Source of the DNA: Bryobacteraceae bacterium
GTDB taxonomy: Bacteria; Acidobacteriota; Terriglobia; Bryobacterales; Bryobacteraceae
Assembly: GCA_025980665.1 (NCBI GenBank)
Contig: JAICXC010000004.1
Span: 1 to 64,000 of the forward strand
Direction: 5' to 3'
Length of the DNA stretch: 64,000 nt
Below the pieces are notes generated by a model. The model did no database searches, was not told where the DNA came from, and was given only the letters and a program-made list of their open reading frames with translations. Positions 1-8,750 of this stretch are shown in pieces; the stretch's first letter is position 1, and each line of letters begins with the position of its first letter. The position numbers and the translations under genes were made by a program.

Positions 1-351
1 AATCGCGCCCGCCGGGCTTGGATATAGCCCGACTACGCGATCCACGGCTGAACTTTGAAAAAAGAATGCCATGTTGATGGGGACCGCCAAGTTGTTCCAC
101 TGGCTATCCGTCAACTGGAACTGATTCAAGAGTCGAACCCGTCGGGGAATCGGTTTATACGCGCCTTCAAAAACGACCGAGCACGTTTGGCAGGCGCACA
201 GAATCCTCCGATTGACGGGATCGATCAGGTGCACATGCGTTGGCGCTATGCGACCCTTGCACAGATTGCAGTATTCGACCGGACCGCGCCGGGCAAATTG
301 CCGTAGGGCTTGGAACGGACGCGGCGATCTGGTAGCTTGTCCGATAATCAC
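1..351 (-). CDS. DUF5947 family protein, hydrogenase-associated (partial, cut by window start)
   Basis: An open frame starts at a GTG whose last two bases belong to the TGA stop of the NifU-like gene (GTGA overlap at 351-348). It stays open to base 1, giving 116 residues without the C-terminus. Visible are a CNLC motif near residue 27, a second cysteine pair in LCACQTC, and a conserved-looking stretch ending in FFFQSS and YPSPAG. I recognise this pattern from DUF5947 proteins, which sit in operons of high-affinity group 1h [NiFe] hydrogenases; their biochemical role is not known to me. Four cysteines in two pairs suggest metal binding, which is inference. The start-stop overlap implies translation coupled to the hydrogenase operon. 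Confidence 0.75.
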   Translation of the reverse strand, partial: MIIGQATRSPRPFQALRQFARRGPVEYCNLCKGRIAPTHVHLIDPVNRRILCACQTCSVVFEGAYKPIPRRVRLLNQFQLTDSQWNNLAVPINMAFFFQSSAVDRVVGLYPSPAGAI

Positions 352-854
352 GTGGTTGAACCCAAGCTCAACGCTTCCAGAGGAACGAAACCGCTCTGCG
401 GAATGGACTCTTCTTCGATAGAAAGAGACGCCAAATCGGGAGCAGCGTTGTAGATTGCATCTTCCAGCGCGACTCGCTGAGTCTCTGCAGTGGAACCGCA
501 TCCATGTGGCTGGGAAAGAAGTCGAACGCGCACATCCCCGTCCTCAATGCCGAGCAGCTGTGCCTCTTGTCCAAACTTGGCCACAGCTCTGGCAACTCGA
601 TCCGAAAGCTGCAACGGATGAAGTCCATGTAATGCCATAAGCGGCCCAACCAAGCCATCCTCTCCAAGTCGTTCGATAACCCCCGCGCACGGTGGTCCAG
701 ATTCGGAAAGGATTTCAAGTACTCGCTCTAAACCGTTCGCATGGAGCTCCGTAACGGATTGAACCAGTTCTCTCGCAACCGATTGAACACGAGGATCCGC
801 GATCGAATCCAGTTCGGCGACCAGCTCCTCGATCCGTTCGGCTTTAACCCTCAT
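348..854 (-). CDS. NifU-like C-terminal-domain protein of the hydrogenase operon
   Basis: About 168 residues, overlapping the end of the large-subunit gene by 11 bases. I chose the ATG at 854, which follows GGAGAAG; an upstream in-frame ATG at 881 is possible. The C-terminal half resembles NifU-like scaffold domains, with a GCGST motif followed by a helix ending in a conserved-looking NAAPDL segment. The usual NifU C-terminal site is CxxC, but only one cysteine is present there. NifU-like proteins deliver Fe-S clusters, and group 1h hydrogenase operons often carry one between the large-subunit gene and DUF5947, as here. Its likely job is cluster delivery or electron-relay maturation for this hydrogenase. 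The missing second cysteine makes classical cluster transfer uncertain. Confidence 0.75.
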   Translation of the reverse strand: MRVKAERIEELVAELDSIADPRVQSVARELVQSVTELHANGLERVLEILSESGPPCAGVIERLGEDGLVGPLMALHGLHPLQLSDRVARAVAKFGQEAQLLGIEDGDVRVRLLSQPHGCGSTAETQRVALEDAIYNAAPDLASLSIEEESIPQSGFVPLEALSLGSTT

Positions 855-2661
855 GCTCTTCTCCGGAGTGAGCCGCTCCAAACATCGGTGAATGATGCGT
901 CTCCAGTGTCTTGCCGTTGCCTAAATACATGTGAACGCCGCAAGGTAGGCAGGGGTCGAAGCTTCTTACGGTACGCATGATGTCGATTCCCTTGAACTTG
1001 TCGGGGCCGTTTTCTTCGAAAATCGGGGTATTCTGAACCGCGTCTTCATAAGGCCCGGGCGTTCCATAGCTATCGCGCGGATTCGCGTTCCATGGCGTCG
1101 GCGGGTAAGGATGATAGTTCGCGATCTTTCCTTCCCGAATGACTACGTGATGGGAGAGCACGCCGCGCACTGCCTCGTGGAACCCACAGCCGATTGCCTC
1201 CTCTGGGACTTTAAAATCCGACCAGGTCGCAGTTCTACCGGCGTGTAGTTCCTTGAGTGCCTGATCCACGAAATGCAGCGCGGCGGCAGCGGCGTAGGCC
1301 TGAAAGTACGTGCGGGCGCGATCGCGCTCAATCGCATTGCTCCATTTAGGAATCTTCCATTCGAATTCGACCTCAGGCAGCGAAGTCGTTTTTGGCAGAT
1401 AGATCTTGACGCTCTTGCCCGTGGCTTTGATATAGCCGATGTCGACTCTGCCTGCCAGCGCGGTCGCCCAAAAACGCGCAATCGGACCGCCGCCTGTATC
1501 CAGCGCCAGGTGATCGCCGGTACGCTTGTCGTACCAGCGAGGCGACATGACCCACGTATACTTATCCTCGAAGTCCCGCTTCTGAGGTCGTGGAATAGTG
1601 GTTTGATTCCAAGGATGCCTCTGATCCACGGGATTGCCCAGCGGATCGTACTTGACGAACGTAGGCGAATCTATCCAGTCGTCGTAATAAGAACTCCCCA
1701 AGAGAATCCGAATGTTCAGATTGATATCCACCAGATCGGTCGTGACCAGCTCTCCGTCCACCACTACGCCGGGCGTGACGAACATCTTTCTTCCCCAATC
1801 GGTCATGTGTTTGTATTTGTAGTCACAGTGAGCCGGATCGTTGAAGGACCCCCAGCACCCCAGCAGAATCCGCCGACGGCCCACCTCCTCATATCCGGGC
1901 AGCGCGTCGTAGAAAAAGTCGAACAGATCGTCATGGAGAGGCACCACTTTCTTCATGAACTCGACATACTTCATAAGGCGAACCAGATAGTCGGTAAAAA
2001 GTTGTACGGTTGGCACGGTTCCAACGCCGCCCGGATAAAGCGTCGACGGGTGCACGTGGCGGCCTTCCATCAAACAGAACATCTCACGTGTCATCCGGCT
2101 CATTTGCAAGGCTTCTTTGTAAAACGATCCGGTAAACGGATTCAGCGCCCGCATGATATCCGCGATGGTGCGAAATCCGTGAAGATTTGAATGCGGTGAA
2201 AGCGTCGTCTCCGCTTTGGCAAGGACCTTCGGATTGGTTTCCTTCACCATCTGCTCGCAGAAGTCCACGCCCACCAGGTTGTCCTGGAAGATGTTGTGAT
2301 CGAACATGTATTCCGCGGCTTCGCCCAGATTCGTAATCCATTCGCCTAAGGCTGGCGGTTGGACGCCGAACGCCATGTTCTGGGCGTACATGGCGCAGGT
2401 GGCGTGGTTATCGCCGCAGATTCCACAAATCCGGCTGGTGATGAAATGCGCGTCGCGGGGATCTTTTCCCTTCATAAAGACGCTGTAGCCACGAAAGATC
2501 GACGACGTGCTGTGACACTCGGCAACTTGCCGGTTTTCGAAGTCGATCTTGGTGAAGATTCCCAGGCTGCCCACGATACGAGTAATCGGATCCCAGTTCA
2601 TTTCGACCAGTTTTCTGGATTCGATGGGTGTGCCGGAATGAGGCGTGGTCACTGTGCTCAT
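844..2661 (-). CDS. hhyL: [NiFe] hydrogenase large subunit, group 1h (high-affinity H2 uptake) type
   Basis: 605 residues carrying the nickel-iron active site that oxidises H2. The proximal motif RICGICGDNH (Cys79, Cys82, His86) and the distal motif DPCLPCGVH (Cys571, Cys574, His577) supply the four cysteine ligands. About 28 residues follow His577, as expected for a precursor trimmed by a maturation protease. Start ATG at 2661 with AGGAAGGAAC upstream. It lies 31 bases downstream of the small subunit in one operon. Group 1h enzymes scavenge atmospheric H2 during starvation in Actinobacteria and Acidobacteria; assignment to 1h rests on the motif spelling, the partner genes and the lack of an export signal on the small subunit. 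Maturation (hyp) genes are not in the window. Confidence 0.92.
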   Translation of the reverse strand: MSTVTTPHSGTPIESRKLVEMNWDPITRIVGSLGIFTKIDFENRQVAECHSTSSIFRGYSVFMKGKDPRDAHFITSRICGICGDNHATCAMYAQNMAFGVQPPALGEWITNLGEAAEYMFDHNIFQDNLVGVDFCEQMVKETNPKVLAKAETTLSPHSNLHGFRTIADIMRALNPFTGSFYKEALQMSRMTREMFCLMEGRHVHPSTLYPGGVGTVPTVQLFTDYLVRLMKYVEFMKKVVPLHDDLFDFFYDALPGYEEVGRRRILLGCWGSFNDPAHCDYKYKHMTDWGRKMFVTPGVVVDGELVTTDLVDINLNIRILLGSSYYDDWIDSPTFVKYDPLGNPVDQRHPWNQTTIPRPQKRDFEDKYTWVMSPRWYDKRTGDHLALDTGGGPIARFWATALAGRVDIGYIKATGKSVKIYLPKTTSLPEVEFEWKIPKWSNAIERDRARTYFQAYAAAAALHFVDQALKELHAGRTATWSDFKVPEEAIGCGFHEAVRGVLSHHVVIREGKIANYHPYPPTPWNANPRDSYGTPGPYEDAVQNTPIFEENGPDKFKGIDIMRTVRSFDPCLPCGVHMYLGNGKTLETHHSPMFGAAHSGEEHEG

Positions 2662-2692
2662 GAACTCTGTTCCTTCCTGTCACGACTTCGAG

Positions 2693-3754
2693 TTAATAGG
2701 ACTTGGGATGGTAACCCGTGGTTAATTGCGGCCGAGGATGGCGCCACTTAGGCTCTTTGTTGAGTGTGTTCTTCGTGATTGACCTCAACCCGCGCATGAC
2801 ACGCCCGTAGGCTCCAGACATGTTGCTGGATACGCGCGCGCCCGGCGGTTCGTCCATAAACGGCATGAACTTGTCTGGGAAACCGGGCATCGTGCAGCCG
2901 ATGCAAATTCCGCCCACGTTGGGACAGCCGCCGATTCCGGCCATCCAACCGCGTTTGGGCACGTTGCATTGCACCACCGGTCCCCAACAGCCTAGTTTTA
3001 CGATGCACTGCGGGGCTCCATACTCGGTAGCGAAGTCGCCCTGCTCGTAGTAGCCGGCTCGGTCGCAACCTTCGTGTACAGTTCTGCCAAATAACCACTT
3101 CGGACGGCCAATATCATCCAGCGGAATCATGGGGGCCAGGCCTGCAACCTGATACAGAAGGTAAAGCAGTGTCTCCATGAAGTTGTCCGGTTGGACAGGA
3201 CATCCCGGAACATTGACGATAGGAATACCCGCCTTAGAAAGCCACCGGTGGCCCAGATAGTCCGCTACTCCCATGCAACCGGTAGGATTTCCGGACATGG
3301 CGTGGATTCCTCCGTAAGTCGCGCAGGTTCCTGCACACACGATTGCCAAGGCCTTCGACGACAAGCGGTCCAGCCACTCATTGGTTGTGATGGGCTGTCC
3401 GGTGGCGGCGTCCGTACCCATCGCCGCCCAATAACCTTCCTTCTTAATCTTTTCGTTTGGGATGGAGCCCTCCACCACCAGGACGAACGGCTCTAGTTGG
3501 CCTTTGCTGGCCATATGCCAGAATTTAAGAAAGTCGTCGCCGGTCTCGTACGCCAGCACGGGGTTATGCAGGTGGACCTTTGGGAGACCTGGAATTGCTC
3601 CCAACAGCACATCCTCAATACTGGGCTGCGTCGCAGCGGTGATGGAGACGGAGTCGCCATCGCACCCCAATCCGGACGTCATCCAAAGAATATGAATCTC
3701 CGGGATCGGAGAAGGATGTTGCGTAGAGCGGCCATAGGGCACACTATCGGGCAT
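2693..3754 (-). CDS. hhyS: [NiFe] hydrogenase small subunit, group 1h type
   Basis: 353 residues; the Fe-S electron-transfer subunit of the hydrogenase. The N-terminal signature is TSGLGCDGDS and further cysteines lie in GTCATYGG, NVPGCPVQP, HEGCDRAGYY and GGCPNVGGICIGC, enough for three clusters. There is no twin-arginine signal peptide, which separates it from most group 1 membrane-bound enzymes and fits group 1h. The ATG at 3754 is preceded by AGGAGC at a good distance; an upstream in-frame ATG at 3796 has no such site. This is the first gene of a minus-strand operon continuing into hhyL, the NifU-like gene and the DUF5947 gene. The electron acceptor is not evident. Confidence 0.92.
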   Translation of the reverse strand: MPDSVPYGRSTQHPSPIPEIHILWMTSGLGCDGDSVSITAATQPSIEDVLLGAIPGLPKVHLHNPVLAYETGDDFLKFWHMASKGQLEPFVLVVEGSIPNEKIKKEGYWAAMGTDAATGQPITTNEWLDRLSSKALAIVCAGTCATYGGIHAMSGNPTGCMGVADYLGHRWLSKAGIPIVNVPGCPVQPDNFMETLLYLLYQVAGLAPMIPLDDIGRPKWLFGRTVHEGCDRAGYYEQGDFATEYGAPQCIVKLGCWGPVVQCNVPKRGWMAGIGGCPNVGGICIGCTMPGFPDKFMPFMDEPPGARVSSNMSGAYGRVMRGLRSITKNTLNKEPKWRHPRPQLTTGYHPKSY

Positions 3755-4930
3755 TTTGATTGCTCCTAGGGTTCGCGCCGTGAACACGGCACGCATCAGA
3801 AGACTCAGTCGGCTTTAAACACGCAGGACTGGGCGTACAAAAACTCCGCTGGGTAGACCGTTTCAGAGCGAATTCGTTACGTCCCTTCTGCCTGTGCCAT
3901 TTCGCAGAGATCGTTTCGCAGCCTGATCGACTTCAGTTTTATCTGAGTCTTCCTCGAAAGTGACCGGAGCCATTTCCAAGCGACGTACCTCTAGCCGTTC
4001 GTATTGTTTTGGGCAATATGTCTCGAGTCGCATCAAAGTCGCGCGCTGGAATCCTGGGTCTCATCGCCAACGGCGTCGCCTAGGGACCATCCTAGTAGGG
4101 TGGCGCGCGATAACGCGATAATTTGGTACGTTGTGAGAATAGATGCAACCGCCGCAAGATGCTTGCCGTTCCTGTGGCATCCTTACCGCCCGAATGCAGG
4201 CCGACTTGGCTGTCTATGTGGAGATTGTGACTTTCGATTCGACGATCCACAACGACCGTAGTCAATGGCGAGTGGCCAGGGCTCGTTTAGCGTATCAGGC
4301 GGCGCGCAATACGCTGTGCACGCATGTGGACTCCCATGCCGCAATCGCGCGCACGACAGTGGCGGACCAATGGGGATCTGTCCAACAATACTGATTCGGT
4401 GGTAAAGCGCATTTGCGACCGCGGCAGCGGAACCCGTAATCCCGATTTCTCAATCGCTTGCCTTTACAATCTAATGCGTGGGGCGCTTCGTCGATAGAGT
4501 TAGGCCCAACGTGCGTGGAGAGTCGCGTGGCTGTCCTTGTGGACCATGGCGAGGGACGAGCAGATTCGATCTGGTGTGCAAAATACGCATTGTGTCCGTC
4601 GGATTCGAGAAGGCCGTGACCGTGCCTCCAGGATCGGCCTGCCGCGCAATCTGTTTCGCCAGGCTAAGTCAAGCCACCCACGCGAGTTACGCTCCCTAAG
4701 TACGTAGCTAAATCGATGTCGCCGTTATTAGAGCTCGTGTGGCAGGCCTGGTTCCGGCCTAGGGACGAGCCATCGGCAGCGGAAGCTGTCGTACAGCGAT
4801 CTGCCGTGAAGCCGAGTATCAAGAAATGGGCTCTTTCGCATCTGGAAGGTTTCAACGCTGCTCGCCATGAGCAGATCAGCACGGCGTCACCAAAACAGAA
4901 CGCCAAGGCCGGCGAAGAGATTTCCGGCGA
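3755..4930. other. Gene-poor gap upstream of the hydrogenase operon
   Basis: Nearly 1.2 kb with no confidently recognised gene; the promoter of the hydrogenase operon should lie just above 3754 on the minus strand. Short open frames on both strands show no family I know apart from one weak small candidate at 4143. I could not assign sigma-factor boxes, and I saw no strong hairpin. Confidence 0.6.
4143..4394 (+). CDS. Hypothetical small protein with N-terminal CxxC
   Basis: 83 residues beginning with a CRSCG motif, followed by a predicted helical hairpin rich in Arg and Ala. Its layout (cysteine pair, then two helices with A-R-A/Y spacing) recalls short acidobacterial hypotheticals and loosely the 104-residue protein at 60129-60443. 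No convincing ribosome binding site was seen, and the surrounding DNA is poor in genes, so it may be a chance frame. No function is assigned. Confidence 0.3.
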   Translation: MQPPQDACRSCGILTARMQADLAVYVEIVTFDSTIHNDRSQWRVARARLAYQAARNTLCTHVDSHAAIARTTVADQWGSVQQY

Positions 4931-5119
4931 TCATAAAGAGCAGCCGGCCAATTCGGGTCGTCTGAGAAAAGGCTCGCTGACCTGAACAGTTTCGAACAAT
5001 TCTTTCGCGTCTTTCTCCTGCTGAATGCGATCAGAGAGGATCTTTTTCGCCTTCTCCAACTCGGCTCGACGATCCTTGCTAAGCCCCTTCCCGGCGCGAT
5101 TGATAAAGTACATCAGCAT
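4931..5119 (-). CDS. DUF3175-like small protein (C-terminal part)
   Basis: 62 residues from an ATG at 5119, starting directly with MLMYFINRAGK followed by a helix KDRRAELEKAKKIL. This matches my memory of the C-terminal half of DUF3175 proteins, about 100 residues, which often lie next to ligD genes. The frame stays open for about 120 more bases upstream and reads like related protein (YGISD, SPDPWLPK, KDRPHR), but contains no ATG, GTG or TTG before an in-frame stop. Either the gene now starts at 5119 or it has lost its original N-terminus. It is divergent from ligD with about 160 bases between them. Its function is unknown. Confidence 0.55.
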   Translation of the reverse strand: MLMYFINRAGKGLSKDRRAELEKAKKILSDRIQQEKDAKELFETVQVSEPFLRRPELAGCSL

Positions 5120-5282
5120 CCGGTGAGGCCGGTCCTTTGGGAGAGACCTTTTGGGAAGCCAGGGATCGGGCGATTGTCGAGCGTCCGAGATGCCATATAC
5201 CTTGGGTAGACGTCGTGCAGCCCGCCTTGTTCCGAAGTTTCAGTGCTGATGAATCTGGAAACGTAATTGCTCTCGTTAATTA

Positions 5283-7241
5283 TTGGCACTTATAAAGGCG
5301 GGCGAGACATCCGTTTCTGGAAACCAGTTGGCCCGACTGACCAGGCGCTATCCCGAAGTACAGCTTGCCACTCTTGTAGACGTGCCACCGGAAGGCTCAC
5401 AGTGGCTGCACGAGATGAAATTTGACGGCTATCGCCTGCTCGGGTTCGTTAGCGGTAAGGTGCCGCTACTGCGCACGCGCAATGGCAAGGATTGGACCGG
5501 AAGCTTTCCGTCCCTTAGGTCGGCGCTGGAGGGGCTAAAAGTGAAAGATGCGGTTTTAGATATGGAAGCCGTTATGCTCGACCCTCAAGGCAAAAGCAGT
5601 TTTCAGGACCTGCAAAACGCACTAGGCGAAGGGGGCAGCGCGAGTAGAATCGTCGCTTACGTATTCGACCTGCTTCACCTGGACGGGATCGATCTAACCG
5701 CACTTCCCCTGGTTCAGCGCAAGGAAAAGCTGCGGACTCTTCTGAGGACATCGAAGCAGGGAGCTTGGCTCCGATATAGCGAGCACATCGCAGGTCATGG
5801 CTCGGAAATGTTCGCCAAAGCCTGCGAGTCCGGTTTTGAAGGCATCGTCTCAAAGGAAGGAAATGCGCCATATGTTGCTGGGCGCCAAAGAAGCTGGCTC
5901 AAGATCAAGTGCACGCAACGCCAGGAATTCGTGATCCTCGGCTTCAGTGACGCCCGTAAGGGTGAACGTGCTCTGGGCGCACTCTATCTTGGCTACCGGA
6001 AGGATGGCACACTCCACTACGCCGGCAAAGTTGGAACCGGTTTTTCGATGAAAAGCGCTCGCGACCTGGTGGATCGTTTTGCCCGGTTATCGGCTAAGCA
6101 ACCCATTCTGACACGCGTCGAAACCGCCGGGTTGGGCGCTGGCGAATGGCGCTCCATTCATTGGGTCAAGCCCGCGCTGCTATGCGAGGTAGCCTTTACG
6201 GAGTGGACACAGGACGGCCTTATTCGCCATCCTTCATTCCAAGGTCTCAGGGAAGATAAGGATACTTCGGAGGTTAAGCAAGAGATGCCTGCTAAAACAG
6301 TCGTCAGCCCAAAAACCGCAACGCAGAAAAGCAAACCGGGAAACATGATGGTGAATGGCATCGCCATTACACATCCCGATCGCGTAATCTCCGAAGCCGG
6401 CCAGATCACAAAAGTCCAACTAGCCGAATACTATGGCCGGGTTGCGCCCTTTATTCTTCCTCACATTGTGAGGCGGCCTCTCAGCCTGCTGCGGTGCCCC
6501 TCCGGCATCGATGGCGAGTGTTTCTTCCAGCGCAATCCAGGCAAGGGCCTCGGCGCGGACGTTCACACTTTCGAATTCCGGCATAAAGGCAAGAACTATA
6601 AGTATCTCTATATCGAGGATGAGAAAGGTCTGCTGGAAGCAATCCAGATGGGCGTAATCGAACTGCACCCATGGGGTGCGCCCATCGATTCGATTGATTA
6701 TCCCGATCGAATGATTTTCGATCTCGATCCAGCCGACGACGTTCCATTTGAGGCGGTCAAGCTCGCCGCGCAGGACCTTCGGCAGCGTCTTCGACGCAAG
6801 GGACTGGAATCAACTCTCAAATGCACCGGCGGCAAGGGGTTGCACGTGACAGTGCCTCTGGCCGGCACGGATAAATGGGCCGCCGTAAAGACCTTCGCCG
6901 GATCGATCGCGGAGGAGATGGTCGCATCGGCGCCGGAAGCCTACGTAGCTACCATGAGCAAGGCCAAGCGAACAGGTAAGATCTTCGTCGATTATTTCCG
7001 CAATGACTACACCGCCACTGCCATCGCCGATTATGCAGTTAGAGCGCGGCCGGGACTGCCTGTAGCGCTGCCGCTCGATTGGAAACAGCTCAACAGTCTG
7101 AAGTCGGCCAGCCAGTTCACCATAAAGGACGTCTTGAAGTTGTTAAGTGGGAAGCGTCCAAAGTCTTCGCCCGCCTTGGTTCGGCAAACCCTTCCATCAA
7201 TGCGCGCAGAGATCCAAACATCAAAACGCCTTGCAAGATGA
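5283..7241 (+). CDS. ligD: DNA ligase D, ligase-polymerase architecture (no phosphoesterase domain)
   Basis: 652 residues. Residues about 20-330 form an ATP-dependent ligase with motif I EMKFDGYR, the adenylated lysine being Lys46, followed by an OB-fold region. After a Lys/Pro-rich linker, residues about 355-635 form a LigD primase-polymerase domain beginning NGIAITHPDR, with metal-binding aspartates in FDLDPAD (Asp480, Asp482). Together these give end-filling and sealing in bacterial non-homologous end joining with Ku. The 3'-phosphoesterase domain of many LigD proteins is absent. The start is a TTG at 5283 without a clear ribosome binding site; no ATG occurs before residue 45, so the start is uncertain. 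Ku is not in the window. Confidence 0.93.
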   Translation: MALIKAGETSVSGNQLARLTRRYPEVQLATLVDVPPEGSQWLHEMKFDGYRLLGFVSGKVPLLRTRNGKDWTGSFPSLRSALEGLKVKDAVLDMEAVMLDPQGKSSFQDLQNALGEGGSASRIVAYVFDLLHLDGIDLTALPLVQRKEKLRTLLRTSKQGAWLRYSEHIAGHGSEMFAKACESGFEGIVSKEGNAPYVAGRQRSWLKIKCTQRQEFVILGFSDARKGERALGALYLGYRKDGTLHYAGKVGTGFSMKSARDLVDRFARLSAKQPILTRVETAGLGAGEWRSIHWVKPALLCEVAFTEWTQDGLIRHPSFQGLREDKDTSEVKQEMPAKTVVSPKTATQKSKPGNMMVNGIAITHPDRVISEAGQITKVQLAEYYGRVAPFILPHIVRRPLSLLRCPSGIDGECFFQRNPGKGLGADVHTFEFRHKGKNYKYLYIEDEKGLLEAIQMGVIELHPWGAPIDSIDYPDRMIFDLDPADDVPFEAVKLAAQDLRQRLRRKGLESTLKCTGGKGLHVTVPLAGTDKWAAVKTFAGSIAEEMVASAPEAYVATMSKAKRTGKIFVDYFRNDYTATAIADYAVRARPGLPVALPLDWKQLNSLKSASQFTIKDVLKLLSGKRPKSSPALVRQTLPSMRAEIQTSKRLAR

Positions 7242-7311
7242 ATCCGAGACTTAGCAATGCGGATATGTGTCGTTAACGCTTCCACGGCGTTTGATTCTGA
7301 CCTCAAGATGA

Positions 7312-8322
<1,011 letters not shown>

Positions 8323-8334
8323 AGGTTGATGACA

Positions 8335-8730
8335 ATGGACATCAAACGAAGTGGTTCACGGCCTTCCGGCAAGGGACCCGCAGATTATTTCACTGGTACG
8401 GTGCGTGTTGATCCGCTATTCAATCCACCCGCCCCGGCGCGCGTAGTTGGTGCCAGTGTCACGTTCGAGCCGGGCGCTCGGACAGCCTGGCACACCCATC
8501 CGCTCGGTCAGACCTTGATAGTGACAGGCGGTTGTGGCCGGGCACAGCGGTGGGGAGGTCCGATCGAGGAAATTCGACCGGGCGATGTCGTCTGGATTCC
8601 GCCTGCTGAGAAGCATTGGCACGGCGCCACTCCAGCCACGGCGATGACCCATATCGCTATTCAGGAACAGCTTGACGGCAAAGCGGTCGACTGGATGGAA
8701 CAGGTCAGCGACGAACAATACCAGGGCTGA
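8335..8730 (+). CDS. Cupin (R)-hydroxynitrile lyase-like protein
   Basis: 131 residues from the ATG at 8335, chosen because AGAGG lies 9 bases upstream and the length matches homologues; ATG 8329 and TTG 8326 are alternatives. It is a single cupin domain with metal ligands in WHTHPLGQ (two His and Gln) and in EKHWHG (His). The spelling of both motifs, the [14 protein letters not shown] opening and the tail DEQYQ are close to the manganese-dependent cupin hydroxynitrile lyase I remember from Granulicella tundricola, also an acidobacterium. Such enzymes cleave or form cyanohydrins in vitro; the physiological substrate is unclear and may be a different carbonyl compound. Confidence 0.85.
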   Translation: MDIKRSGSRPSGKGPADYFTGTVRVDPLFNPPAPARVVGASVTFEPGARTAWHTHPLGQTLIVTGGCGRAQRWGGPIEEIRPGDVVWIPPAEKHWHGATPATAMTHIAIQEQLDGKAVDWMEQVSDEQYQG

Positions 8731-8750
8731 ACCGGTAGTTCGGAGTTCCG

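Noticed and set aside
1273-2190. A 305-codon plus-strand frame
   Set aside because: Antisense to the hydrogenase large subunit and without recognisable features.
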